Source: Arenicola marina
Lineage: Eukaryota; Annelida; Polychaeta; Arenicolidae
Direction of reading: 5' to 3'
Length of the DNA: 64,000 nt
Assembly (NCBI GenBank): GCA_964019135.1
Contig: OZ025248.1
Location: forward strand, 48,167,670 to 48,231,669
Shown here in pieces: positions 35,777 through 47,275 of this stretch. Numbering within the stretch: position 1 is the stretch's first letter; every line of letters starts with the position of its first letter. Under the pieces are notes generated by a model. It searched no databases. It saw nothing but the letters and a program-made list of their open reading frames with translations, and was not told where the DNA came from. The position numbers and the translations under genes were made by a program.

Positions 35777-37113
35777 GCGGTAAGGAGAATGCCCATGTAA
35801 GCTTAACAGTACATTATTGAAAAAGAATGTACGAGGCGCAAGCCTAGTAGTACATATCTTTTCAAGAACGAACTGTTGCACGGGTATTCTGCATCTCTCG
35901 CTTCCGAAACCCATAAAATAACTGACTGAAGCCGGTCCTTCTTCCATCTTAGAACCCACGAAATGTATTATTGTAGCAATAGGGCTATAAAGTCTCGTTC
36001 GCCTAGTCTTCCGGTTTACTCATTTTGGGGACAAACTAACGAAGCACGTGTTCGGAACGAGTTTAGACTCTCTGCGCACACCGGTATCCTGACTATCTGT
36101 GACGTAGGCGTGACGTGTATGTTACGCAAAGAGTGAGACTGGGAACCAGACTACCTGCGCAAGAGCCAGGCGCCGAGGGGTGGGTCCATTACGGAAGGCC
36201 TAGCGCTATGATTAAGAAGATTTAAGAAATATAGCTGCCCAAAACGGATAGACGACATATTTTTCATTCATTTGCGCAACAACAATGACAAATATTTGTT
36301 ACGACGGACAGCACGGATGAGAAACTAACTTTTTTTTGCATTTCCTACGAAAACGAGACATTATGACGTCACATGGATTCTCCCTGAGTGACAACGTTAG
36401 CGCAACGCTTCAAACAGAAAACTGACAAAGAATGAAGAACTTTGTCGTTTCGTGATCCAAAACTGATACGAAAACATCCTACTGGTCTTGATATACCTTT
36501 ACCATGTGGTTTAATGACGCGTCCGTGTGTTGTTACTCCATGCGCTGCACATTTTGACAGCGGAATGGTTAAGTCGATCACTTGCTCTCGCCATTTTTGT
36601 TACAGCGGAGGCACGTGAAACTCTGTGACGTCACTCGCAGTTTGGAGAACTCGCGAAAGCCCGGGTGCAGGGCTAAATTTAGAACGCTATTTTTAGCTTT
36701 CGAGTGTTGTGAAGACTGATTTTTCCTTGTATATTCCCGAAGTTCTGCGCTCCATCGCCTCCAAATATTTTAACGTCTATCTCCCATAACCATGTTTAGT
36801 GAAATGGTACTCATAGTCTTTAGAATACACATGGAAAGAAATTGACTTATAGTTTCCCAATAGTTCAACATAGAGCACGTGTGTTTGTTTGTCCCCAAAA
36901 TTGAAGTCTCGCGGCCCGATCGCGAGAACTGTATGGCCCTATGGTAGGCTTGAGTCATACGTGAGGTGAGCTGAAACAATGGTTCGCCCTGAACGTCGGA
37001 CCCTGCAGCCACTAATCAGTTTAGTTCATCTACATATTGCAAGAATGAAGTGTTTCGTATCAGGGCGCGTGGGCTACTTTACATGAATTATGTGTCATTA
37101 TGCCGACGTAAAA
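35777..37113 (+). mobile_element. inverted-repeat element copy 2, interrupted
   Basis: The left part (35777-35980) repeats copy 1 from its palindrome to ACGAAATGTATTATTGTAG. The right part (36943-37113) resumes with TAGGCTTGAGTCATACGTGA. Between them lies a 960-bp insertion. The inverted copy at 37681-38068 reads uninterrupted across this point (AGCAAATAGTAGGCTTGAG on its complement), so it serves as the empty site. Confidence 0.72.
35981..36940. mobile_element. 960-bp TIR element nested in copy 2
   Basis: The ends form terminal inverted repeats of roughly 80 bases: the left end starts AGGGCTATAAAGTCTCG and the complement of the right end starts AGGGCCATACAGTTCTCG. Both continue into TTTTGGGGACAAAC and CACGTG. 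AT flanks both sides (35979-35980 and 36941-36942), consistent with a 2-bp target duplication, and the unoccupied sequence exists at 37.87 kb. There is no transposase frame, so it is non-autonomous. Two-base AT/TA duplications occur in Tc1/mariner and ISL2EU-type elements; I cannot assign a superfamily. Confidence 0.75.
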
Positions 37114-37680
37114 TACGGTTATGACGTCATCCTATTGTCTAAACTGTACATTAATTTTCAAGAATGTATTTTTTTAGCGAGCTGATAAACTGAGATTGAC
37201 AATCGCGGTCAATGCCAATCATGAGCAATAAGTGAGCTTCTCTGAAACAAGTCTCAACCATAACAGATGATAAACTGAAAGCTTGACGCCAAATAGAATG
37301 TTCCAGCAAAACAGATATGCATCGCACTTTAAAACAAGCGTAGATCACGAAATCCAATTTTAGAAACTGAAATTGAGATCATCGGTAATTCCTGTGCAAA
37401 AAAAAAACGACATTTCCTTATATCCTTTAGTTAGCCATACATGACCATTACACGCAGAGCTCTGTGCTTGTAATGGTCATGTTTATCTAATCCTTCAGTA
37501 AGCACACTAGGAATCATTTTCTTCTCATGAATCCCACACAACTCACTTTGCAAAGTGTATCCATCAACAACGCACTTAATGCACTTAGTTCCTAGTTTTA
37601 AACACCGTCTCAACATCGCTGCATGTCATATATCCTTTTAGTACCCAAATTTGCACGATTGCATCATATTCCACCTTCAA

Positions 37681-38068
37681 ATGATACTGACCGTCGGTAT
37701 AATGACACATAATTCATGTGAAGTAACCTAGGCGCCTTGATTCGAAACACAACTTCATTCTTGCAATCTGTAGATGAACTAAACTGACTTGATCCTGCAG
37801 GGTCCGACGGTTCTTCCACGTTAAAGCGAACCTTTGTTTCAGCTTAGCTCACTTATGACTCAAGCCTACTATTTGCTACAATAAGACATTTCGTGGGTCC
37901 AAAGATGGAAGACGGACCGGCTTAAGTCAGCTATTGTATTGCTTTCGGAAGCGAGAGACGTAATGCACATGTTAAAAGGACTCATATTCACGCCACGGGA
38001 ACAGGTTTGGGTTACCGTACTTTAAGTCAGAGAATACCCGTGTAACAGTTCCTTCTTGAAAAGTGGAA
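37681..38068 (-). mobile_element. inverted copy 3 of the 34.6-kb element
   Basis: On the minus strand this runs collinearly with copies 1 and 2: the palindrome end with ACTGTTACACGGGTATTC, the CGAAAGC block, GGACCCACGAAATG, the uninterrupted AGTAGGCTTGAGTCAT junction, and CATGAATTATGTGTCATTAT. It supplies the pre-insertion sequence for the 960-bp element. Confidence 0.7.
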
Positions 38069-38463
38069 AATGTGGAATGATATAATCGTCCAAATGATTG
38101 GATACTGAAAGGATATGATACGCTGCGATTTTGCGATGGTGTTTGAAACAATTAAGGAAAACCTAGTGCGTTGTTGATGGATAGGATACGTTTTGCAAAA
38201 TGAATTTCGTGGGATTCACGAGAAAGGAAAATGATTTCTAGCATGATTATAGGATATAAGGAAATGTCGGTATGTATTTTAGGGTATGTATATGATAATG
38301 GATTTTGTGATCTACGCTTGTTTTGAAGAGAAATGCGTATTTGTTTTCCATCGGGCGTCAAGCTTTCAATTCATAATCCATTGTGGTTGTGACTTGTTTT
38401 AGACAAGCTCACTTATTGCTCATTATTCGGCATGGACTATGATTGTCGATTTCGTAACAGAAG

Positions 38464-38917
38464 GGGTGAGTTTGGGTATGCGAGCGGAGCAGTCGCTCAG
38501 TACTCAGCGGAGTACATAACCGAACGCGGAGATTGTGGTCCGATAGGGCGGTCACGTGGTACATTTTACTCCCAGACCTTACTCCCCACCCAGAGGAGGA
38601 TCACGAGGATTTCCAACATGGCGTCCAGGCCGCACAATACCTTTAATATATATATAGTAGTATTGCGACCTGCAAAAAATCTGTAAATAATATTATAACA
38701 ACGAGAATAAGATAATGAACACAATACGTATCCGTTGATTTATTTTATGGCGCTATTTAACTATCTGCAAAATTTGTGCAGTCCAGCAAGTGCAACATTC
38801 ACGCGGACCGCGGATTTTGCGTTCGGTTAATAGTGATCCGCCTATTAGCGGAAAGAGTGAGTCCGCATGCTCCAAATATCCGCGCCGATTACTCCGATCG
38901 CATATCCGAACTCGCCC
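38464..38917. mobile_element. 454-bp MITE-like element in the foldback arm
   Basis: Terminal inverted repeats of about 26 bases: left GGGTGAGTTTGGGTATGCG, complement of right GGGCGAGTTCGGATATGCG. Further paired blocks (ATAACCGAACGCGG and its partner) lie inside. AAG flanks both ends (38461-38463 and 38918-38920) as a likely 3-bp target duplication. Removing the element restores pairing of the foldback right arm with its left arm, which supports it as an insertion. Three-base duplications are typical of PIF/Harbinger, usually TWA, so that assignment is tentative. Confidence 0.72.
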
Positions 38918-39144
38918 AAGGAAGATTGTTCAACAGGAACATAGTCTGGTCTCCTGGAGTCAACCGCAATTTATCGGCTCGCCAAAACACTACATTCTTG
39001 AAAAATTATGTACAGTTTAGACAATAGGATGACGTCATAACTACTTTAACGAAAGGAGATCAAGTGGAGGAGACTAATACCAGTGGTTGGAACATCTCTG
39101 GGCGGTCACTGTTGCTCCTCCTTCGCGGCACAATCTGTGCGAGG

Positions 39145-39247
39145 GGCCGCCCGGTAGCTCAGTGGGTTAGAGCGCTCGCATTGAGTGCTCTGGCCACCTG
39201 AGAGCCTAACGGCACGTGGATCGGTGGTTCGAGCCCTGCTGTGGCCA
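39145..39247 (+). mobile_element. tRNA-like SINE head
   Basis: A box TAGCTCAGTGGG (39155-39166) and B box GGTTCGAGCCC (39227-39237) match pol III internal promoters, spaced about 72 bases apart, wider than in a class I tRNA. GGCC at the left can pair with GGCC at the right end, giving about six acceptor-like pairs, but the T-stem has mismatches. This argues for a tRNA-derived SINE or pseudogene rather than a working tRNA. No obvious SINE body or poly-A tail follows. Confidence 0.5.
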
Positions 39248-39359
39248 TGTCTAACCAACCAACCTATCTATCCGATGTGTACCACGCTGAGGGGCGTGGC
39301 AGGTAGGGAGTGGGGGGGGGGTGTGCAGTCTCATCATATTTTTGCACAGCAATCACTCT

Positions 39360-40960
39360 GGTACCCCCCCTGCCCCCCCACACACACACAGTATACACCA
39401 GACCCTGGCGCGGGCTATGTCCATGGCCTGGGCGTCCCCCCCCTCACTCCCACACAGTAAACACCAGACCCACCGTCTGTCGGGGCAGCCAGGCCCTGAC
39501 GCGGGCGATGTCCATGGCATGGGCGCCCCCACCCCCCCCACACTCACAGTACACACCAGACCCACCGTCTGTCGGGGCAGCCAGGCCCTGACGCGGGCGA
39601 TGTCCATGGCCTTGGCGTCCCCCTCCACACACACACAGTATACACCAGACCCACCGTCTGTCGAGGCAGCCAGGCCCTGACGCGGGCGATGTCCATGGCC
39701 TGGTCGTCCCCCCCCCCCACACACACATACAGTATACACCAGACCCACCGTCTGGCGGGCAGCCAGGCCCTGACGCGGGCGATGTCCATGGCCTGGTCGT
39801 CCCCCCCCCACAGACACACAGTATACACCAGACCCACCGTCTGTCGAGGCAGCCAGGCCCTGACGCGGGCGATGTCCATGGCCTGGGCGTCCCCTCCCCT
39901 TCCCACCCACACATACAGTATACACCAGACCCACCGTCTGTCGGGGCAGCCAGGCCCTGACGCGGGCGATGTCCATGGCCTGGGCGTCCCCCCCCCCACC
40001 ACACACACAGTATACACCAGACCCACCGTCTGTCGGGGCAGCCAGGCCCTGACGCGGGCGATGTCCATGGCCTGGGCGTCCCCCCCCCTCCCACCCACAC
40101 ATAAAGTATACACCAGACCCACCGTCTGTCGGGGCAGCCAGGCCCTGACGCGGGCGATGTCTCTGGCCTGGGCGTCCCCCCCCCAGCACATACACAGTAT
40201 ACACCCGACCCACCGTCTGTCGGGGCAGCCAGGCCCTGACGCGGGCGATGTCCATGGCTGGGGCATCCCCCCCCCACACACAGTATACACCAGACCCACC
40301 GTCTGTCGGGGCAGCCAGGCCCTGACGCGGGCGATGTCCATGGCTGGGGCATCCCCCCCCACACACAGTATACACCAGACCCACCGTCTGTCGGGGCAGC
40401 CAGGCCCTGACGCGGGCGATGTCCATGGCCTGGGCGTCCCCCCCCCCCACCACACACACACAGTATACACCAGACCCACCGTCTGTCGGGGCAGCCAGGC
40501 CCTGACGCGGGCGATGTCCATGGCCTGGGCGTCCCCCCCCCACCACCCACACACACAGTATACACCAGACCCACCGTCTGTTGGGGCAGCCAGGCCCTGA
40601 CGCGGGCGATGTCCATGGCCTGGGCGTCCCCCCCCCCACCACACACCCACAGTATACACCAGACCCACCGTCTGTCGGGGCAGCCACGGCCCTGACGCGG
40701 GCGATGTCCATGGCCTGGGCGCCCCCCCCCACCCCCCGCACCACACACACACAGTATACACCAGACCCACCGTCTGTCGGGGCAGCCAGGCCCTGACGCG
40801 GGCGATGTCCATGGCCTGGGCGTCCCCCCCCCCCCCACACACACAGTATACACCAGACCCACCGTCTGTCGGGGCGGCCAGGCCCTGACGCGGGCGATGT
40901 CCATGGCCTGGGCGCCCCCCCACTCCCCCCACCCACACACACAGTATACACCAGACCCAC
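39360..40960 (-). repeat. 87-105-bp minisatellite made of PET exon end plus donor
   Basis: Read on the minus strand, each unit starts with about 54 bases identical or nearly so to the last 18 codons of the adjoining exon (DAQAMDIARVRAWLPRQT). It continues with the intron start GTGGGTCTGGTGTATACTG, a GT-rich stretch and a variable G run. Sixteen intronic copies follow the exon, plus a seventeenth at about 39400 with an internal deletion. Length differences lie in the GT/G tract. The array forms the start of the intron downstream of the exon. Confidence 0.95.
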
Positions 40961-41197
40961 CGTCTGTCGGGGCAGCCAGGCCCTGACGCGGGCGATGTCC
41001 ATGGCCTGGGCGTCCCGGGCGGCGAGGTAGTCGTGGAAGGCCTGGTCCTCCTGGGGGCTGTCCAGGTTGCGGCAGTGGGCGGGGGACAGGTCCTGTTTGG
41101 GCAGCTGGACGACGAGCTGGAGCCCCCGGTAGTTCTCGCCGACGGACCCCAGGCGGGGCACCTTGTTGTTGTCCAGCTGGTCCATGTACTCCTCCAC
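40961..41197 (-). CDS. PET-domain protein (TES/LIMPET-like), internal exon
   Basis: This exon encodes 79 codons in phase 0-0, starting VEEYMDQLDNNKVPRLG after acceptor TTTACCCTCGACAG. It carries the main part of a PET domain: the VP-x-x-GS-x-GE-x-YR segment, QLPKQDLSPAHC (the conserved QLP-x-x-D core) and an acidic helix before DAQAMDIARV. PET domains occur in Testin, LMCD1, LIMPET and Prickle, upstream of LIM zinc fingers, in proteins acting at focal adhesions, actin structures or planar polarity complexes. The 3' end is placed at ACG/GTGGGT, the only good donor. The family's usual ALGxGxV is replaced by AMDIARV. The intron downstream opens with tandem copies of this exon's end. No LIM exon was found at lower coordinates, so the gene probably continues outside the window or in exons I missed. 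Confidence 0.88.
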
Positions 41198-41943
41198 CTG
41201 TCGAGGGTAAACATACACCAGGGGCCGTTAATGACGGGTCTGCACGCCAACAGTCACAGGGTACCCACCCAACGTACGCGCCGTCGTACCACGGCAGCCT
41301 CGTGTAACCAACCACACCAGCAACAATAGTGTAGCATGCCAATATGGTCAGCAAAGTAACAACAATGTACTATAGATGTCTGGTGTCTGTCTCCATATTA
41401 TCCGACTTATTAAACGGTGTTATTCCATAATAATTAAGAATGAGATGGAGACATATAAGCCGAGAAAACAGTTGACATAAATGCCAACCAACGATTGTAA
41501 TCACTACATCGTATTCCCAGTTCTTGTTCTTCAGTGCAGAAATAATGTTCTTTCTAGAAAATATTTTGTCTGGAGATGTTAAAAATCGAATTCAGGAATA
41601 CATAGTTTGCAGAATACATGGCTTCTTATACCCGATATGTACCCATTATAACTTTATTTTATATAGCTATGATATGGAGTGTATACAATGTCTTTTCAAT
41701 GCGAACCAGAGTTTATAAAGACATATTTTGTACTAGTCTGTGAATAGCAATACCACGCTACCCCTGGCGAAAGAAACGTTGAAGCCGGGCACATGAACCA
41801 ACTCCATGCGCATGCCCGGCGGCCGCATGCGGGAATCGGTTTTCTGACCCGAAACCGACAGTATTTATTTTTGACCATAGATGTCGCCAGGGGTATCTGG
41901 AATGGTCTATATGACGAAGATTAACAAAACCAATATTGATTGA
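41198..41943. other. start of the 13-kb intron region, unique
   Basis: In gene orientation this is the last part of the intron between the two PET exons. It is ordinary AT-rich sequence with no recognised exon. GAAACCGA and GCATGCG motifs are present without a clear element. Confidence 0.45.
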
Positions 41944-44029
41944 CATACATGACATGCACGCCTAACGCCACATATCCCACGCCTAACGCCACATATCCCA
42001 CGCCTAACGCCACATATCCCACGCCTAACGCCATATATCCCACGTCTAACGCCATATATCCCACGTCTAACGCCACATATGCCACGTCTAACGCCATATA
42101 TCCCACGCCTAACGCCACATATCCCACGCCTAACGCCACATATCCCACGCCTAACGCCACATATCCCACATCTAACGCCACATCTCTTATGTCTAACGCC
42201 ACATATCCCACGCCTAACGCCACAAATCCCACGTCTAACGCCACATATCCCACGCCTAACGCCACAAATCCCACGCCTAACGCCATATATCCCACGTCTA
42301 ACGCCACATCTCTTATGTCTAAGGCCACATATCCCACGCCTAACGCCACATATCCCACATCTAACGCCACATCACTTATGTCTAACGCCACATATCCCAC
42401 GTCTGATGCCACATATCCCACGTCTAACGCCACATCTCTTATGTCTAACGCCACATATCCCACGTCTAACGCCACATATCCCACACCTAACGCCACATAT
42501 CCCACACCTAACGCCACATATCCCACACCTAACGCCACATATCCCACGTCTAACGCCACATATCCCACACCTAACGCCACATATCCCACACCTAACGCCA
42601 CATATCCCACGTCTAACGCCACATATCCCACACCTAACGCCACATATCCCACACCTAACGCCACATATCCCACGTCTAACGCCACATATCCCACACCTAA
42701 CGCCACATATCCCACACCTAACGCCACATATCCCACACCTAACGCCACATATCCCACGTCTAACGCCACATATCCCACACCTAACGCCACATATCCCACA
42801 CCTAACGCCACATATCCCACGTCTAACGCCACATATCCCACGTCTAACGCCACATATCCCACACCTAACGCCACATATCCCACACCTAACGCCACATATC
42901 CCACACCTAACGCCACATATCCCACGTCTGATGCCACATCTCTTATGTCTACCGCCACTTATCCCACGCCTAACGCCCCATCTCTTATGTCTAACGCCAC
43001 ATATCCCACGTCTGATGCCACATCTCTTATGTCTACCGCCACATATCCCACGCCTAACGCCACATCTCTTATGTCTAACGCCACATATCCCACGTCTGAT
43101 GCCACATCTCTTATGTTTAACGCCACATATCCCACGTCTAACGCCACATATCCCACGTCTAACGCCACATATCCCACGTCTAACGCCACATATCCCAGGT
43201 CTAACGCCACATCTCTTATGTCTAACGCAACATATTCCATGTCTAACGCCACATACCCCACGTCTAACGCCACATATCCCACGCCTAACGCCACATATCC
43301 CACACCTAACGCCACATATCCCACGTCTAACGCCACATATCCCACACCTAACGCCACATATCCCACACCTAACGCCACATATCCCACGCCTAACGCCACA
43401 TATCCCACACCTAACGCCACATATCCCACACCTAACGCCACATATCCCACGTCTGATGCCACATCTCTTATGTCTACCGCCACATATCCCACGCCTAACG
43501 CCACATCTCTTATGTCTAACGCCACATATCCCACGTCTGATGCCATATCTCTTATGTTTAACGCCACATATCCCACGTCTAACGCCACATATCCCACGTC
43601 TAACGCCACATATCCCAGGTCTAACGCCACATCTCTTATGTCTAACGCAACATATTCCATGTCTAACGCCACATACCCCACGTCTAACGCCACATATCCC
43701 ACGCCTAACGCCACATATCCCACGTCTAACGCCACATATCCCACGTCTAACGCCACATCTTCTATGTGTAAAACAACATATTCCATGTCTAACGCCACAT
43801 ATCCCACGTCTAAAGCCACATATCCCACGTCTAACGCCAAATATTCCTCGTCTAACGCCACATACCCCACGTCTAACGCCACATATTCCTCGTATAAGCC
43901 ACATATCCTACGTCTAACGCCACATACCCCACGTCTAACACCACGTATCCTTGGTCTGATGCCCCATATCGCACGTCTAACAACACATAGCTTACATCAC
44001 ATACCCCATGTCTAGCCACACATCTAACG
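41944..44029. repeat. 21-bp minisatellite, about 97 copies
   Basis: Unit TAACGCCACATATCCCACG plus TC, period 21. Variants CACGCC, CACACC and CACGTC, and a second class ACATCTCTTATGTC, are dispersed in repeated orders. For example, the block TCTGATGCCACATCTCTTATG recurs near 42930, 43010, 43100, 43455 and 43535. Frames stay open on both strands; one plus frame (41940-44015) reads NATYPTP/NATYPTS heptads. It lies within the PET gene intron. Confidence 0.97.
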
Positions 44030-45290
44030 CCATATAGCTTGCGTCTGACGTCACAAATATTAGTCTAACGCCACATAGCTTGCGTCTGACGTCACAAATA
44101 TTACGTCTAATGCCACATAGCTTGCGTCTGACGTCACAAATATTACGTATAACGCCATATAACTTGCGTCTGACGTCACAAATATTACGTCTTACGCCAC
44201 ATAGCTTGAGTTAAACGCCACAATTATTACGTCTAACGCTATATAGCTTGCGTCTGACGTCACAAATATTACGTCTTACGTCACATAGCTTGCGTCTGAC
44301 GTCACAAATATTACGTATAACGCCATATAGCTTGCGTCTGACGTCACAAATATTACGTCTTACGCCACATAGCTTGCGTCTGACGTCACAAATATTACGT
44401 CTAACGCCACATAGCTTGCGTCTGACGTCACAAATATTACGTATAACGCCATATAGCTTGCGTCTGACGTCACAAATATTACGTCTAACGCCACATAGCT
44501 TGCGTCTGACGTCACAAATACTACGTCTAACGCCATATAGCTTGCGTCTGACGGCACAAATATTACGTATAACGCCAGATAACTTGCGTCTGACGTCACA
44601 AATATTACGTCTAACGCCACATAGCTTGCGTCTGACGTCACAAATATTTCGTCTAACGCCACATAGCTTGCGTCTGACGTCACAAATATTACGTCTTACG
44701 CCACATAGCTTGCGTTAAACGCCACAAATATTACGTATAACGCCACATAGCTTGCGTCTTACGTCACAAATATTACGTCTAACGCCACATAGCTTGCGTC
44801 TGACGTCACAAATATTTCGTCTAACGCCACATAGCTTGCGTCTGACGTCACAAATATTACGTCTTACGCCACATAGCTTGCGTTAAACGCCACAAATATT
44901 ACGTCTAACGCCACATAGCTTGCGTCTTACGTCACAAATATTTCGTCTAACGCCACATAGCTCGCATCTTACGTCACAAATATTACGTCTAATGCCACAT
45001 AGCTTGCGTCTGACGTCACAAATATTACGTTTTACGCCACATAGCTTGCGCCTGACGTCACAAATATTACGTCTAACGCCACATAGCTTGCGTTAAACGC
45101 CACAAATATTACGTCTAACGCCACATAGCTTGCGTCTGACGTCACAAATATTACGTCTAACGCCACATAGCTTGCGTCTGACGTCACAAATATTACGTCT
45201 AACGCCAAATAGCTTGCGTCTGACGTCACAAATATTACGTCTAATGCCATATAGCTTGCCTCTGACGTCACAAATATCAAGTCTAACGCC
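44030..45290. repeat. 42-bp dimeric satellite with CRE palindromes, about 30 copies
   Basis: Two 21-bp halves: TAACGCCACATAGCTTGCG-type and TGACGTCACAAATATTACG-type. The first half is clearly related to the neighbouring 21-bp array, so this is a higher-order dimer of it. About 22 units carry a perfect TGACGTCA, the cAMP-response element bound by CREB/ATF; others have TTACGTCA. Right-hand units decay into 21-bp-array-like sequence up to 45410. Confidence 0.95.
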
Positions 45291-45410
45291 ACATACCCCA
45301 CGTCTAACACCACGTATCCTAGGTCGGATGCCACATAGCTTACGCCTAACGCCACATATTCTTCGTCTAGCCACATATTCTTCGTCTAGCCACATATCTA
45401 ACGTCTAACG

Positions 45411-47275
45411 ACAGTTATCCTTGTATTTGGAATGAACTATGTAAAAGGCGTTACAAATATACTTACTATACTAATAGTATAAATAGGTAACATACAATGT
45501 GCTGCGATCGATGCTAGAACCAAACTGAGACACAGCGGAGGGAAGGGTAAGAGCGGTTATGTAATGTGTCAGCACCAGAGGCTTTCTTCAGACTAAATCG
45601 GCCACTCAAGAGAGTTATTGTGGAAATATCATGGGCTTGGGCCCCGTTAATCTGATATAGGAGCCATCGACTTGTACAATTACCCCCTTCCCCTCATTCG
45701 CACTTTATCTCGGTACAGACCTCAGTAACAGCCAGTGTAGAGCCCCCTGAGAGATGTTCCTATGTCAGGGAAGACTTCACTGGCAGACAGAAGCCATGTC
45801 CACAGCACTGTCCCCCACTTTTCAGTGTTCAGTGTATATTGGACACCGAGAGGGGTACGAACAGTCCTAGCCCCCCCCCCCCCACCTGCCCCCCAACCCC
45901 CACCCCGGCCTCCCACGCACCGTCTCATTTTTTCAAAATTAGAGACTGGAGGACATGCAAGTGCTCCAGCCTCGATTGGGCTTCACGGACGTTAGAACCC
46001 ACCCGTCTCGGTTTTACAATAATCTGGTTCCCCAAATACTCCTAAATATTCTTCGAGAGTGGCGACTTCCTGCCGGAGGGCTGGTCTGGCAGAGAGAAAC
46101 ATCGGCATTGGTGGTAATTTGTTATTACCCAGTCACCAGTTCTGACAGCGGCCCGCCCACGTTAAAATAGAGGCATCGACGCTTCACAAACCAGTTCTAA
46201 GGTTGAATTTTGGGGAAATATAAATATATATGTATATACATGGACATTTATATCTATCTAGCAAAACGCCTTTGTCAGCAGACATGAGGCGGCATACCGT
46301 CAACCGGCGTCATAGCCTCACTCAGACAGAAACGGATACACTCTCGCCGTAGGGGTCACGTGGGCAGAACGTGAGTCAGACAAAAGCCGGCCCCCTAGTT
46401 ACTGGGGCGTGGTCAGTCGGTAGGTCCGGATGGGACGGGCGGGGGCGTGGGGGGGGGGGGGGGCGGTTGCGGCCGGCACTATTGTCCGCTAACAATAGAT
46501 GCTCCACTGCCTCCTGTACAGAGTCGGTCGGTCCCACTGGAGTGACTCGAGCAGTCCGACAGTGGGCGGACGGCTGGCCCTGGACGCCAGGTAAGGCGGC
46601 GTCGACGGTCAGCCGGCAGTGGGTCGCTTTAACCTCTACAGGTCACATGACGACCATGGGACAAAGGCTCAAGATTGATAGGAGTCATGGCTCCGGTAGT
46701 AATGCCCTACTCCTTGCGAAGAAAGACACGATAATTTATCCGACATAAACATATACATTTGCAAAGCTGGGACTCGAACCACAGACCGCGTGGGTTGGCA
46801 TAGTAGCTGGAGTACACTCGAGGATAGCGCGGCCACGGGGTGACCCCTCATCCAGGGTCAAATTCATCTGTGTTCAAATGAATTGCATCCTTTCATAGTA
46901 TACGGTGTTTTTCTAAAAGAAATTGACATTCTCATTCTTCATTTGATCCACGTATCACACCAGTAACATCACAATGCATAGAAAGGCCCAGGGAACCCTT
47001 GGGCTAAAGAGAAAGAACGGCCTCGTGAACAGACGTGACTTGAACCCACAACCTGTTGGTCAGTAGTCCACGGCGGGTTGTATCGCTCAGTCGCCGTCTA
47101 ATACTGGAGACTTCGTCCTCTATAATATGTAACGTAGAGCAAAATATTGAAATAAAGTGCCTTAAATATTTAAATTTAAATTTAAATGTTATGTCAAGAA
47201 CTTCTGCAGTTATGAAAAAAAAATCCCTAACTTTGATTTATATCCCAGATATATAATTGACAGCTTTTTTCGTCT
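45411..47275. other. unique intronic sequence with two SINE-like B boxes
   Basis: Minus-strand B-box-like motifs GGTTCGAGTCC (46770-46780) and GGGTTCAAGTC (47037-47047) suggest degraded tRNA-derived SINEs. The second is preceded on its strand by CCAACAGGTTGT, as at 782 and 18403. A 15-G run lies at 46449-46463. The AT-rich stretch near 46215-46260 is simple repeat. No exon is recognised. Confidence 0.4.

Larger units (their letters stand above)
37118..39041. mobile_element. 1.9-kb foldback element with long inverted arms
   Basis: Outer ends are about 50-base inverted repeats: the left starts GTTATGACGTCATCCTATTG, and the right ends in the complement with few mismatches. The inverted homology continues inward: 37168-37620 pairs with about 38155-38460 plus 38918-38995, for example GAATCATTTTCTTCTC against GAGAAAGGAAAATGATTTC. 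Between the arms lies an inverted copy of the neighbouring element (37681-38068). The right arm is split by a 454-bp insertion. A possible 3-bp flank TAC (37114-37116 and 39042-39044) needs one extra base on the left. No intact coding frame remains. Confidence 0.72.

Noticed and set aside
39145..39247. Functional tRNA gene
   Set aside because: A and B boxes are good but about 72 bases apart, and the T-stem and acceptor stem have mismatches. A SINE head or pseudogene fits better.
31441..39359. LIM-domain exons downstream of the PET exons
   Set aside because: I looked for CxxC...HxxC patterns with splice sites on the minus strand and found none convincing. A profile search (LIM HMM on six-frame translation) would be decisive.
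41960..45400. Centromeric or telomeric satellite
   Set aside because: The 21/42-bp array is only 3.4 kb and sits inside an intron. No TTAGGG-type telomere repeat is present.
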